Under the pieces are notes generated by a model, which was not told where the DNA came from, ran no database searches, and saw nothing but the letters and a program-made list of their open reading frames with translations. A DNA stretch of 50,702 nucleotides from Zygnema cylindricum (lineage: Eukaryota; Streptophyta; Zygnematophyceae; Zygnematales; Zygnemataceae), in the NCBI GenBank assembly GCA_037447655.1, contig JBBHKE010002164.1, positions 1 to 50,702 on the forward strand. The letters are read 5' to 3'. Below, piece after piece: positions 12,358 through 23,200 of the stretch; the first letter of the stretch is position 1; the number at the start of each line of letters is the position of its first letter. Made by a program: the position numbers and the translations under genes.

Positions 12358-12755
12358 AATAAAGTTCCATGATGTGAGCGAAGAGGCTGATGATGTCGCA
12401 CGCGTCGGAGGTTTTTTACAATTTTTTGTGCGGGGAGTACAAAAAATAAAATCCACTGCACGTTTACAGCTTGTACGTACTTTTTTCCGTGCTTGTACGT
12501 ACTCTTTTCCGTGCACCCTTTTCGTACAGAGGCCGTGGAGGGGTCTCGACCAACGCATGCCATTTCGTCAAAAGCAAATTTCGTCAAGGCGCCTTTTTCT
12601 CCCTCCCTCTACCATTGTCGCGTCTATCTCACAATTTTTGCAATGAGAAACGACCCAAATGAAATATATTTGGAAAGTATTACTTTTTACTGTCTTTGGG
12701 CGTATATTGATGGCAAGTAGAGTGAGAAAGAACGGACAATCAAAATCGGAAAACC

Positions 12756-13211
12756 ATGGCGGAAAGTTTGGGAATTAGTGATATCGACACTATCATAAGT
12801 GAGCGTGACGTCAACATGTCACAAAGGCTAAACATCTACAATGTCACAAAAAGCCACTATGCAGTAGACGTTGACAACTGTCGTTATTTTGTAAGCGTCA
12901 TCAATTATCGCAAGTTTTGTAAACAACTGTCACAAATTACACCCGCGTCTACATCCGATACGATTTAAAGTAACGATTCCATTGCATTACATCATAACGC
13001 TCTAAAAGTAGTACTAGAAAACGAAGTAACAAAACTAAGTTTTGGTTTCCCGGAAAAGTGCCCTTACACTTTTCTTGTCAAAGATTTTGTTGAAGTGGCC
13101 ACGAATTTGCCGGTGCAATCGGCAAAGTCAAAGCAACAACTACCCAAGTGTATGAGGGCAGCATTGATTAGCATTTATCAATGGTGTTATTACCTACGGC
13201 GTATATTGTAG
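12756..13211 (+). pseudogene. Unrecognised 151-codon frame with one in-frame stop
   Basis: The ATG lies in a strong plant-like context (AAACCATGGCGG). The frame reads MAESLGISDIDTI, then stays open for 70 codons to a TAA at 12966-12968. It continues open in the same frame for another 80 codons, including FGFPEKCPYTFLVKDFVEV, to a TAG at 13211. Amino acid composition is protein-like on both sides of the stop, with no low complexity and a mix of hydrophobic and charged residues. It is unusually rich in Val, Asp, Asn and Ser before the stop, and in Lys and Leu after it. I recognise no family. It lies inside the TTA-flanked TIR element, so it may be an element gene or a captured host exon. The stop suggests a pseudogene; readthrough or an intron across it cannot be excluded. 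Confidence 0.45.
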
Positions 13212-14018
13212 CGTTGGTCTTCAAACTGTTAAAAAATTTTGTCTAATGCAAAGAGAGAGATTTTGAGGTTTCAAACTATTTCCAATTTAAAATCGTAGGT
13301 ACACATACAAGTATTTGCATATATAGTAGAAGCACAAAACCCTTCATGGTCTCGAACCTGTTTTCTCCAAACTTCTCCAACACTATGAAGATCCTGTCAC
13401 GCTTGGACTCCCAACTGGCGTTTGCTTGACACGTTGTTTCCGTCAAGGTCCTCTTCATCTCGAGCGAGTTATATAACGAATGGCGTCATTTTATCCTTTA
13501 TGAAGGACTTTGACAACCGTCTTTTTGGTTTGTTGCACCACCTAGTTCGATTCTCTATTGAACTTTTCTTTTTTTCCCAGGTATCGGTATGTTTAATGTC
13601 GGTCCCCTATGTCTTTTCATTTAATTCCTACATGTTTTAGTTATTGTGACGTTTTATACATCTATTTGTCGGTTCACCTGAATTAATACCATTGGTCGTG
13701 TAATTATACTTTTCAATTTTGTCGGCCCCCTTACTTATTTTTCTTTGGTCGTGTAACTGTATTTTCTTTCCCATTAGCCGTCATGATCCACTTGCTTGAT
13801 TTAGGTCCCCCTTACGTTTTACATTGCATCCATAAATCAATCCTTTATAATCTACACTGGGATCCAGACGTTACAGCGCACTAAACCGCACTTAGCCTGC
13901 ACAGTAATTAACAATGTGTGATTTGTATACGAGGGACCTTTCTCACTTGAAGAAATCATCCCCAATTATATTCAAAATATTACAATTATGCATTAGTATA
14001 TCTCATGTGTATGATTAC

Positions 14019-14168
14019 ATGGCATCCGCCAATCCACTACCAAGAGGTTATGGGCCCACCCATGCCACTTCTAATGACAACCAAAAGTTTGATGGCCACA
14101 ATTGTTATGATTTGGCCTTCTCCTCTATGCATTTTTTCAAACATGAGAAGATTTTGGATCAAATGTAG
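14019..14168 (+). pseudogene. Ty1-copia Gag N-terminal fragment
   Basis: The frame starts MASANPLPRGYGP and contains QKFDGHNCYDLAFSS then FKHEKILDQM. This resembles the copia Gag opening, usually K-DG-NY-W----M-FLK---LW. It ends at a TAG, with no continuation recognised. It is a short relic inside the TIR element. Confidence 0.45.
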
Positions 14169-14648
14169 GCATTTCTAAACCTCTCTTTATTGTCACCACT
14201 AATAGCGCGGAGGAAAAAACTAAAAAAGAGAAAAATAATATTGTATGGAAACAAAAGGATGAGGACGTGCACGCTCCGTTTGGTCGTGGGGCTCACCACT
14301 AAACGCACCCTCAAACTAAGACAAAAAATGTAAAAAAAAAAAAAAGCTTTCATTTGTTACTATTATTGTTGCATTTCATTTAGAGAGGAGAGAAAGAGGA
14401 GCGGTCGAGTGAGAAAGCGGGGGAGAGACGAGGATGACGTAAACTTTTGCAAAGGACCCATGAATGAAAGTGGAGGTCCGAGACCCCAACAATGTTTTTC
14501 CGTACATGCTTGTCATTTTCGCACGTACATGCGCGTGGCGAGCATGGAAAAAAATAGCGTGTACTCTCTCTCGTACAAATGTTTTTGAAGACGTTTCACG
14601 CGTGCAATACCGTTTTTCTATTCGTCAATCGGATATTTACTTCTATTA

Positions 14649-14670
14649 AAATCACCTCGCGTGGTGATTT
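14649..14670. repeat. Second, imperfect copy of the CACCTCGCG palindrome
   Basis: AAATCACC and GGTGATTT arms flank TCGCGT. The sequence on its right is the inverted match of the sequence left of the first palindrome (GAAGATGAG and GGGTCGAAAC against CTCATCTTC and GTTTCAACCC). Confidence 0.8.
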
Positions 14671-14869
14671 CAGTACAAGTGTGAAGATGAGCTAGAAGTG
14701 GGTCGAAACTCGAAAGGATAAATTGGAGTACGCTCGAAGTTTTAAAAGGACGCGAAATGTACTTTGGTTCTTGCCCACTTTTCGTACGGCGTAAGATTTT
14801 CTCGATGCAAGTCCCATTTTACGTGAAAACGACGGAAAAAACCCTTGAATACATGGGCACACGGCCTTA

Positions 14870-15960
14870 GGATTTTTAGGGTACACGTTTCCTACATTTC
14901 CGTGTATTTTCGTATGTTTTTTCGTACGATTTATGATATCTTAAGTATTTTCAGGATTAAATAGGACAGTTTTCGTACATTTTCGTACATAGTACAGCGA
15001 AAACTAAACGAAATTTAAGAAAAGTGTAAAATCGACGAATACTACTTAAAAATAGTAAAAAAGTCGAAATCCGTACAAATGGGACAACTATGAAGGTTGA
15101 ACGAGAGCGGGGTGGGGGGAGTTTGGTAAACGAACGTTCCAGATTCTAGATCGGCATTGGCAGAAACAGATCACTGAACCCCGGTACCTTGCAAGGTCTT
15201 TTTTGCCGATCGTTTCATACTTTTCCATTCCAGCAGCCTGAGACAACGGCGGCTTTTTAGGAAATTATACGACCCCTGTAATGCAGTAACCATAGTATTC
15301 GTACAGGAATCTGTACTATTCTTGAATAAAAAAGTACAGTTTATTTGTACATGAAACTGTACCATCCTACAATAAAATGTACACTTTTCTGCAAGATTAC
15401 TATGATTGCTGGCAAGCGTCTCCAGTAATCCTGTAGATACAATTCGCTTAACATTCTGAGCTGGCGATCTTGCAGTGATTTTTTGGAACCCTAAATTTTA
15501 TGAAAAGACATGAACTCCTCTGCAGCAATATTAAAATACTAATAAAAAGTATCATATACTGGTCAATAATAATGCCATAATAATGCTACTCTTGTAATTA
15601 TTCATAGTTATTAATATTTATTCATGGTTATGAATAAATATTCATTAACCATGTTATTTCCTTTTTTCTCTTCTTTTTCACATTCTGGTTCAACTGTACT
15701 ATTTTTCTTTCATTCTGTTATTTTTTTTAAAGTTTTTTTTTCCTTGTAATCATTAGTAACGCATTTTTTTCATTTAGTGCGATCAACTTTTTTATTTAGT
15801 GAGAGCAAACACTGTTTTGCAAACCTCTTCCTTTTTCCGTACAGCTATTGTCACGTATTGTTTACTGTTTGCATATATGTCATATTCCCTTATTTTTCAT
15901 ATCTTTTGTTTTCAGATTTGATTTTTTTTTTAGATTTTTTTTTTACTATTTATAGAATTG
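14870..15960. other. No gene seen; dispersed-repeat-like DNA
   Basis: The part at 14880-15110 is rich in CGTAC words and shares text with 33540-33940, for example GAAATCCGTA followed by GGACAACT. The part at 15600-15660 has short TTATTCAT inverted repeats. No exon could be supported, although a 41-base minus-strand segment at 15187-15228 (MEKYETIGK) was considered and left out. Confidence 0.4.
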
Positions 15961-15988
15961 GAAAAAAACGTTGAAACTTTCCTGAACA

Positions 15989-16401
15989 ATGGCCGCAAGA
16001 AGGTCAAAAAAGAGACCAGAAAAAGACAGGAAGCAAGACAGAAGGAAAAGAAAGATTCGAGAAACTAAAAGCGAAGAAAAGGATTTCACAAACATCTGTT
16101 TAAAAGACCTGACAAAAAGACAGATGATGCAACTATATTTTTTGAAGTTCGGGTGAGTTCCAGACAAAAATCTAAAATAATATATAATAACTCTTCAAAA
16201 TCAAGCTCAAAAATATGTATATAATAAGTCTTAAAATTTAAGCTCAAAAAGTACTAAGCCTATCTTAAATTTTTAGAGCTTTTACATCGAAAATTTTATG
16301 ATAACTATTTTTTTATTTACTACAGGCACGATCTCGAATTGGTGAGACAGATGTCACAATCTCCTTTCAGTGTGACAGACGTCACAGATGTTAAACTATA
16401 A
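15989..16401 (+). CDS. Small basic two-exon protein, 79 residues, unrecognised
   Basis: Exon 1 (15989-16152) starts at an ATG in the context AACAATGGCC and ends before a consensus GTGAGT donor. Exon 2 (16326-16401) follows a TTTACTACAG acceptor and ends in TAA. The phase-2 join is in frame. Residues 2-30 are very basic (MAARRSKKRPEKDRKQ, then RRKRKIR) and look like a nuclear localisation or nucleic-acid-binding tail. Residues 38-64 (LKDLTKRQMMQLYFLKFG, then LELVRQM) look helical. No family is recognised. Exon 2 also has an internal GTGAGA donor after TTG at 16341, so this could instead be the 5' part of a longer gene, perhaps the one at 17266. No upstream promoter element was identified. Confidence 0.55.
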
Positions 16402-16916
16402 GTGGCCAAAAATTCTCAACTTTTCTTTGTCTCACACGAAAAAACTGAGGATAAATTATTTGATAACTTTCTATTACGAAGTAAATTGTTTATGTATTTT
16501 CATAAAAATTGTTTCTACTTTTTTTACCAAAGCGAGATAAGTGTGAACTGAAGGTGACAAATTAGCTTAAAAAATATCTTTTGATATTAACGTTTGATAA
16601 CAACCTTTTATACTAACCTTTTAAAAATGACCTTTCATACTAACCTCGCATTTCATGTCATCAAGGAGCGTTAATATGCTCGCAAAACTGCTGACGTAAT
16701 CAACACTGATTACAGCTGGACATAGTACGGCTTGAACTACAGAATATACAAATACTATAACGTAAACTATGACAGAAGTATGAGTTTTACGTTTGGTATC
16801 CGTACAGTTATGTACTTAATAAACCGAAAGAGGTTTTGTCCATCAAAATTTGCTCTTTTAGTCAAAAGACAAAATTATGAAATTGGAGCAAAAGAAAAAC
16901 CAATGCAACATAAGTA

Positions 16917-17105
16917 GCTTAACATAACATAACATAAAGTAACATTAGTAATAACGACTTTTTAGTAACATTATAAACATACCAAAAGTAAGATAAGTAA
17001 TTTAACATATTGTAACATACCATAACATAACGCAACGTAATGTAATATAACGTAACATAAAAAAACAAAACATAACGCATAATCATAACATAGAATATCA
17101 TAAAA
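16917..17105. repeat. Degenerate AACAT pentamer repeat
   Basis: ACATAACATAACATA-type pentamers recur with changes across about 190 bases. The minus-strand frame through it is Tyr/Met-rich and is not considered real. Confidence 0.7.
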
Positions 17106-17265
17106 TAACGCAATTTTCTATTGAATAAAACATCTACTGCATGGATGACCATTCCGTTAAACATTCCTTTTTTTTGGCAGCTGGTAATTAAAAAACTCTT
17201 TGTTTAATTTTTTTTTTTTTGTTTTCTCTGAGGGTCTGGATTTCTGGATTTATCGATGCAGACGA

Positions 17266-19221
17266 ATGGGGAGTATGAGTAACAAAGAAGCCGGTCTTCG
17301 TCTTTTATCGCCCGTTTGGAAAGAAGTTGAAGGATTCGTAAGACAAGTGGTTGAAAGGTTCCCAAGGGGAAAGAAGGAAGTTGACATCAGTAAGGAAAAT
17401 ACTTTCGTTTTTTTCCCTTTTTTTTTCTTCTTTATTTTGTTTTTTCATCCCCGAGTTTTTTTTTTGTTGAAAAAATTATTGGGAAGAAATTGAATTAGAC
17501 TAAGGGAGCAATCGGGTATATTTAGTCTTATAAGCTCAATTTGTCAGGTTTTGTGGTTTAAATCGGGGGATGGGTTGGTAGATTTATTAGTGTTTAATAT
17601 TTTTTTATTTGTTTTTTGCTTGTTTTAATTCGTGTCATTTTTTTGTCTCTTTCGGCTTTTTGTCACTGGTTGGAGTAGTATTCTCATTTTTTGTCGTTTT
17701 TTCCCATATTACACTTCACTTTCCTTTTTGCTTTTTCTTAATTTCGTCTTTTTCTTCCTTTGTCACGGTTTTCCAATAAGTTTTATTCTCTTCTGATAAA
17801 GCTTATTATTCAAAAGTTTCTATTTTTTTGTAATACAGCCGATTAACTATTACCTAATCCCCTAATCTGACTGTGGTCACAGAAAATAATTCCCTCAGAG
17901 AATCTCATGATGGGCAATCTGTCCAGAAAACCTCAGAAATGGAAAAACTGGGAACGGAGAAGCTGGGAACAGAACAACTGGGAACGGAAAAACAGGGAAC
18001 GGAAGAGAGGAAAGAAGATAGTTTTGGAGATTACGATGACGATGACGAAAGCGAGGTCGAATCACACGGCTCCACGATTCCTATACCAAAATGGCAAAAT
18101 AAAAGGCGTCGAACATTTTTTAGTGCAAAACTCGAGAGCAAAACATGTGAAAGTTATTCCCATATGTTCGAAAGGACGCCGGGTCCAATACCATCAAATA
18201 ATTTAGAACTTTTGGGAGGAATTATCGATAAGATTGTCTTCACACCTGACCAAATTCGACAGTTGTACACTCAGATTCACATAAGCAATTACTTCAGGTC
18301 AGTAATTGCTTAGTACTTGCCCAGTTATTGCTTAGAAATTGCTTATTTTGCTTGGTAGTAGGTGTTGATATTTTGTTTTGCTTTTTTTTTTCCCATGTTT
18401 TTGTTGTTCGCGTCTTTAACTTGTCCTTCTTGCTTGTCATTTGGTTTTTGTAGTTTTTTCGATTGTTTGTTCTTAGAAGGTATTTTCATTATTTTCATCT
18501 TCGTTTTGCCTTTTTACTCCATACATGTACTCAGGTGGTTACCATCGTGGTTTCTAAATTAAGCTTATTACCTTTTTGTTACTTGTTTTTATTTGTTTAT
18601 ACTTTATTCACTACTTTTTTATTACTTTTTTAATACTTGTTTGTTGCTTGTTTATTACCTTTTTGTTACTTGTTTGTTACTTGTTTGCTACTTGTTTATT
18701 ATTTGTTTATTTTTTATTTCTCGTTTATTACTTTTTTGTTACTTGTTTGTTCCTTGATTACTACTTGTTTATTATCTGTTTATTTTTTATTTCTTGTTTA
18801 CTACTTTTTTATTACTTGTTTACTGCTTGTTTGTTACCTAGTTCACTCGGATCAATGATTATCAACACTCCTTTTTTTTACGTGTTTTAAAATCCGATTT
18901 TCAACCGTCCGAGTACATGAAAGAATAAAAAGACGCACTCCCACTTTTGGTATTTGTCTTTATTGTCCAATGGTTGGGCATTTTCTGGTCCAAGTAATAA
19001 ACTATGGCTAAAATCTATTTTTTTGATTAATTTATATTTTTATTTATTTATTTTATTCTTTTTGCAGTCAACAAGATGTTTCCATAAAATACAAAATTCC
19101 CGACGGTGTCCTAAGAGAAGCCGGTCTCGGTATCCCTCCCTCCCAAAAACAATTATTGCAGGAAATCTGCTCCGTATTACATGTGGCAATTTTAGAGAAT
19201 CGTCGTCTTTTTCAATGTTGA
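17266..19221 (+). CDS. Three-exon gene, 230-residue nuclear-type protein with a QLQ-like segment
   Basis: The exons are 17266-17389, 17883-18297 and 19068-19221, with donors GTAAGG and GTCAGT and acceptors GGTCACAG and TTTTTGCAG. Phases 1 and 2 join correctly and the frame ends in TGA. Residues 1-41 include LLSPVWKEVEGFVRQVVERF. Residues 63-82 hold four five-residue repeats (KLGTE, KLGTE, QLGTE, KQGTE). An acidic stretch (DYDDDDESEVE, 91-101) is followed by a basic KRRR (115-118). Residues 160-173 read VFTPDQIRQLYTQI and lead to KIPDGVL near 190. This spacing resembles the QLQ protein-binding motif of GRF and SWI/SNF proteins, but no WRC domain follows. That match is my inference. More 5' coding exons are possible: the frame is open upstream to an acceptor-like site near 17231. 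Confidence 0.65.
18555..18845. repeat. TTACTTGTTTG minisatellite in intron 2
   Basis: About 25 diverged units of 10-12 bases, built on TTACTTGTTT, fill this part of intron 2 of the 17266-19221 gene. The plus-strand frames across it are Leu/Phe/Tyr-rich artefacts. Confidence 0.85.
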
Positions 19222-19594
19222 CAAAAGAGGAAATAACTTGTCTTTTGCTGTCCATATACTATTTTCCTTAACTACAAGTTTTTATTTTTATTCTTAATTG
19301 CCGACCGTATTTTTTACTTGTCGTACGTTTGTTTTTTCGTATTGTTTTCCTTTCTTTCCGCCTAGGCAACTCATTTATTAGTGAGAACGACACTTGTTAT
19401 TTCGACATCCTTTTTTAAGTTTTATCCACTACTCTCTACTTTGAGTCTTACTTCTGTCAAAATTAGTGTGGTTAGCCAATACCTACAGCATATCGGGCTT
19501 TTTAGGATTTTTTTTTATGGTTTTTTTAGGGTTTTCCAGGAAAGCCCTTCAATTCAAAGCCGATATAATATTTATTATTTTTGATTCTAAATAT

Positions 19595-20030
19595 TAGTGT
19601 TGCATACCGGGTAAAATTTATCGCGATATTTTTGATTTTCGATAAATTGAATATCGAACGGTCGGAGGACTTGATACATCGCTCCGGGACCAACAAAAAT
19701 TATCGCGAAATATTTGGTAGGAAGTAGGAAGCTGGAGTCCGGACAGATTTGGTACGGAAAATTGTATGATAAAACCCCCCCCCCCCCCCCCCCCCCGGGG
19801 GGGGCGCCGGGGGGGGGGGGGGGGGGAGGGGGGGGGGCTTTTGAATTTTTTTTGACCTAGCGTCAACTTCAATATATCGCGGTGGAAATATATCGATTTA
19901 TTGGCCGAGATATTGGCGTAAAATCGCGGTATTGAGCTTATCGATACATCGCAACGATATACCGATTATCAGGTACCCAAAATTAGGTATATATCGAATA
20001 TCGGCAAGGAGCCTTCGATTCACAACACTA
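19595..20030. mobile_element. hAT-like non-autonomous element
   Basis: The left end TAGTGTTGCATACCGG and the right end (inward on the minus strand) TAGTGTTGTGAATCG form inverted termini. The flanking octamers CTAAATAT (19587-19594) and CTCAATTT (20031-20038) agree at six of eight positions, as expected for an old 8-bp hAT target duplication. The interior is rich in ATCGATA and TATCGCGATA words. A related copy is at 31893-32290. No coding frame is present. It sits between two convergent genes. Confidence 0.65.
19775..19837. repeat. Poly-C/poly-G inverted run
   Basis: A run of 22 C is followed by 8 G, CGCC, 18 G, A and 10 G. The run can fold on itself and lies inside the hAT-like element. The exact length may be an assembly or sequencing artefact. 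Confidence 0.85.
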
Positions 20031-20208
20031 CTCAATTTTCTAACTTTTGGTGGCTAGTTTTTAGGGAACCTCGCGGTACGTTTTTTCACAAAAAGTACAA
20101 TTTTGAAGGTCTATCACGGGGAGAGGTATATTATTATCGTAGTACAAACTGGTGTGTACCTTTTAAATGGAATAAACAACATTAAAAAAGTTTAACTCGA
20201 TTATCCTA

Positions 20209-20214
20209 TTTATT
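20209..20214 (-). terminator. Polyadenylation signal (AATAAA) for the minus-strand gene
   Basis: The minus strand reads TTTAAATAAATAGG, starting its AATAAA 22 bases after the proposed TAA stop at 20236. The position supports that terminal exon. Confidence 0.5.
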
Positions 20215-20235
20215 TAAAGTTCACAAAGAAGGCTG

Positions 20236-23200
20236 TTACAGTAATAGAAACGAATACAGGACTTCCAAAATTCTTAACTGTAAAAAAAATTAGATGAGTA
20301 AAGTCAAATAAAGTCAAGTAAAGATACAAAAAGTCATGACAAAATGAGGTTGTGAGAGACATTGTGGATCACTATTTATCGTCTAGTAAAAGAATAGAGT
20401 CCTCATAAACAGCTTTACGAAATATTTTTCCAAACACAACTGAAAATATTTTGTTGAATATTTCGTTCAATGAATCGATATAGTCATACTTTATTGATAC
20501 TATTTCACATGTCATAAACATTCGGTTTTCATTTTTTTTGTTTAACTCCAAATTTCCAATTTATACCAAGACTAGAACCTTGAAAAGATAAAACGTTTTT
20601 TGGACATACACAGCTAAAAAAAAACGGTAAAATCACTATCGACAAAATAAGTACTAAATGACAAAATTAGAAATATATCTGGAATTTCGCAAATGGCATC
20701 AAATTAACATAAAAAAAAATATAAAAATCCTTAGTTCTAAATGCGAAAAGCTTGCAATTCATTTGTACCCAAATAGACTCAAATAGTAAAGAGAACAAAA
20801 GGAGGAGTGTGTCTCTAACAATTAAGGTTTAACTCTTTCTACATACAAAATAACGGAGAAATTTCCAGTTTCAATAGCAACTGTCGATTTTCTTGCGCAA
20901 AAAAGAATGAATAAATGTGTTTGTCGGTTTCCTGACCGTCTCAAGGTGTTTCACATGTCACAGTCGAAACTTTCAGTCGATCTACGTCCAAAAAATCTCT
21001 ATTGACAGGTGTCAATCTCTCATCTCCTCCCTCGATCGTACGGCTTCCTTTTCGACCTTCCCAGAAACACTTTTGTCAGAAGTCAGAGTCAAAATTTCAA
21101 TTGGTTCGGATTCAAAAATTCGCTCTCTTGTTTGACGTGTGTCGGTTTGTCATCTTCTCGCCCGGTTGGCTGCGTCCCATTGGCTGCTTTGGCGAACGCT
21201 CGTAGGAATTGCCGCCACGCTGAGGCATCCGATCGTTGCTGCGCCGCTCCACTCATCTGCAAGGTGCTTCAGCCGCACCTGCCATAGCGTCACCACGTGT
21301 CCACACATTTGAGGACACGTACATGCATACCATGTCCATAACTAGTGTAGATGACTTAATGTAGCGTCACACATACCATGCTCGTGACTAATGTAGATGG
21401 ACTAATAGCGTCACCACGTGTCCACACATTTGAGGACAAGTACATGCATACCATGTCCATAACTAGTGTAGATGACTTAATGTAGCGTCACACATACCAT
21501 GTTCGTGACTAATGTAGATAGACTAATAGCGTCACCACGTGTCCACACATTCGAGGACTAGTACGTATATACTATGTCCATAACTAGAGTAGATAACTTA
21601 ATGTATCGTGTCTAAACATTTGAGAACTATGACATGCATACCATGTCCATGAATAGTGTAGATGAACTAATGTGCTGTTTCCAAACATTTGAGGACTAGT
21701 ACATACATACCATGTCCGTAACTAGTGTGGATGACTTAATAGCGTCACATTTGAGGATTATACCATGTCCTTAACTAGTGTAGAGGAACTAATAGCGTTA
21801 TAACGTGTCCAAACATTTTAGGACTAGTACATATATACCATGTCCATGACTAGTGTGGATGAATCAATGTAGAAATCCACACTAATTCCCTTGAAACATT
21901 TAGTGGTCATGTTCGAGGGCAGTTGGTTCAGCAAAACGACAAAAAAATCACGAATATCTTGGAAAAAACAAACCAAGTCGATTTTGTATACAATGTAATT
22001 AATACATTCAAACATAATGCAATCGATAATTCGAATATTATGTAACTTAACAATTCAAATACCATTTAATTTATACAGTTTAATGCCCAAAGCTAACTTT
22101 CAAACATAAACTAATAACGCTAAAAAATGTCTTTCACAAAATAAATAGTAATTAAGCAGAAAATAGACAGAAATAGACATAGAAAACTTTTTAAAAAAGT
22201 GGAAGTTTTTTAAAAGTGGAAGTTTTTCTTACCTCGAGAGGCATAAAAGAACCCTCAACCACCGAATTGCCATTTGTACCACAACTTGACGTCTGTCTTT
22301 CGCTATTTCCCATCATCGACCCTCTATCGTTCCTTCGGTCCATTTTTTGTCGATTTTGTCGAAAAACATAATCATTCCCAACATCCAATAAATGAGGAGA
22401 AAAAGCTTCGGAAAGGGCGTCCAAACTAACATCATTTCCTCCAAAATCCTGTTGAAAATTAACACTTTTACTTTCTTCACATCCTCTATATTCGTTTCCT
22501 CTATACTCATGTCTATAATTCCTCTCACTTTTTTCGTCTGTTTGTGCCGCAAAAGTACCCGTCGAGTCGACCATCGACAAACAAGACTCGGAAATAGTTT
22601 GTTGTTCTTCTTTTTTGGAAACTTCCGGAAACCCTAAAGAATTCGAAAAACTGGATCCATGTGAACCCGTTGAACCGAAAACTGCCGTCCATAGATCCTC
22701 GTTATCCGTAGTTCCTCGACTTAAGAATTTTGCAAGAGCGTGAAGCTCTACGGTTCTTTGGTCTTCTAGGGAATCGTTGTTACGGTAGATACTCGAACCG
22801 GTTCTATGTAAATCAGTTACCGTTGAAGGGAACTGTAACGGAGGCTCCAAATTCAACGCGTTCCTCGATAAAATCCTGGGCTCTTCTTTCCACGAAAAGA
22901 AATCCTTTGATTCTTTATTTACAGAATCTTGAAATAATGTTCTCAGTTCTTCTCCAGTAACGGCATTTAGAGTTTCCTGAGAGTTAAAAGTTTCCCGAGC
23001 GTTGAAAGTTTCTCGATGGTTAAAACTTTCCCGAGACTTAAAACTTTCTCGAGAATTTTGATCTACGGCGGCCATTGCTCTCACTGTCGCGTCCACATTC
23101 GATGTTATTAAACGGTTAAACAGTTCCGTGTCAGATACAGTTTCAGTTTCCCTTACTCGTTCCGTCGTACATTTTGTACCAGTCTTATTCACAAAAAACG

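Larger units (their letters stand above)
12105..14866. mobile_element. 2.76-kb TIR element, PIF/Harbinger-like, TTA target duplication
   Basis: TTA flanks both ends (12102-12104 and 14867-14869). The left end begins GGGCACTTTCTCGTGTGC. The right end, read inward on the minus strand, begins GGCCGTGTGCCCATG and continues GGGTTTTTTCCGTCG. The right end closely resembles that of the smaller TTA-flanked element at 38380-39160. Longer subterminal inverted repeats lie at 12275-12357 and 14645-14715 and carry the palindromes listed separately. A three-base TWA duplication is typical of PIF/Harbinger. I do not recognise a DDE transposase or Myb-like protein. The interior holds an unknown frame (12756-13211) and a copia Gag-like fragment. 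The boundaries are inferred by eye; the terminal match is imperfect. Confidence 0.55.

Noticed and set aside
15187-15228. Minus-strand MEKYETIGK with a GTACCG donor, like a kinase first exon
   Set aside because: No following exon with a glycine-rich loop was found on the minus strand; the match is too short.
18576-18890. Leu/Phe/Tyr-rich frame resembling a membrane protein
   Set aside because: It is the translation of an intronic TTACTTGTTT minisatellite.
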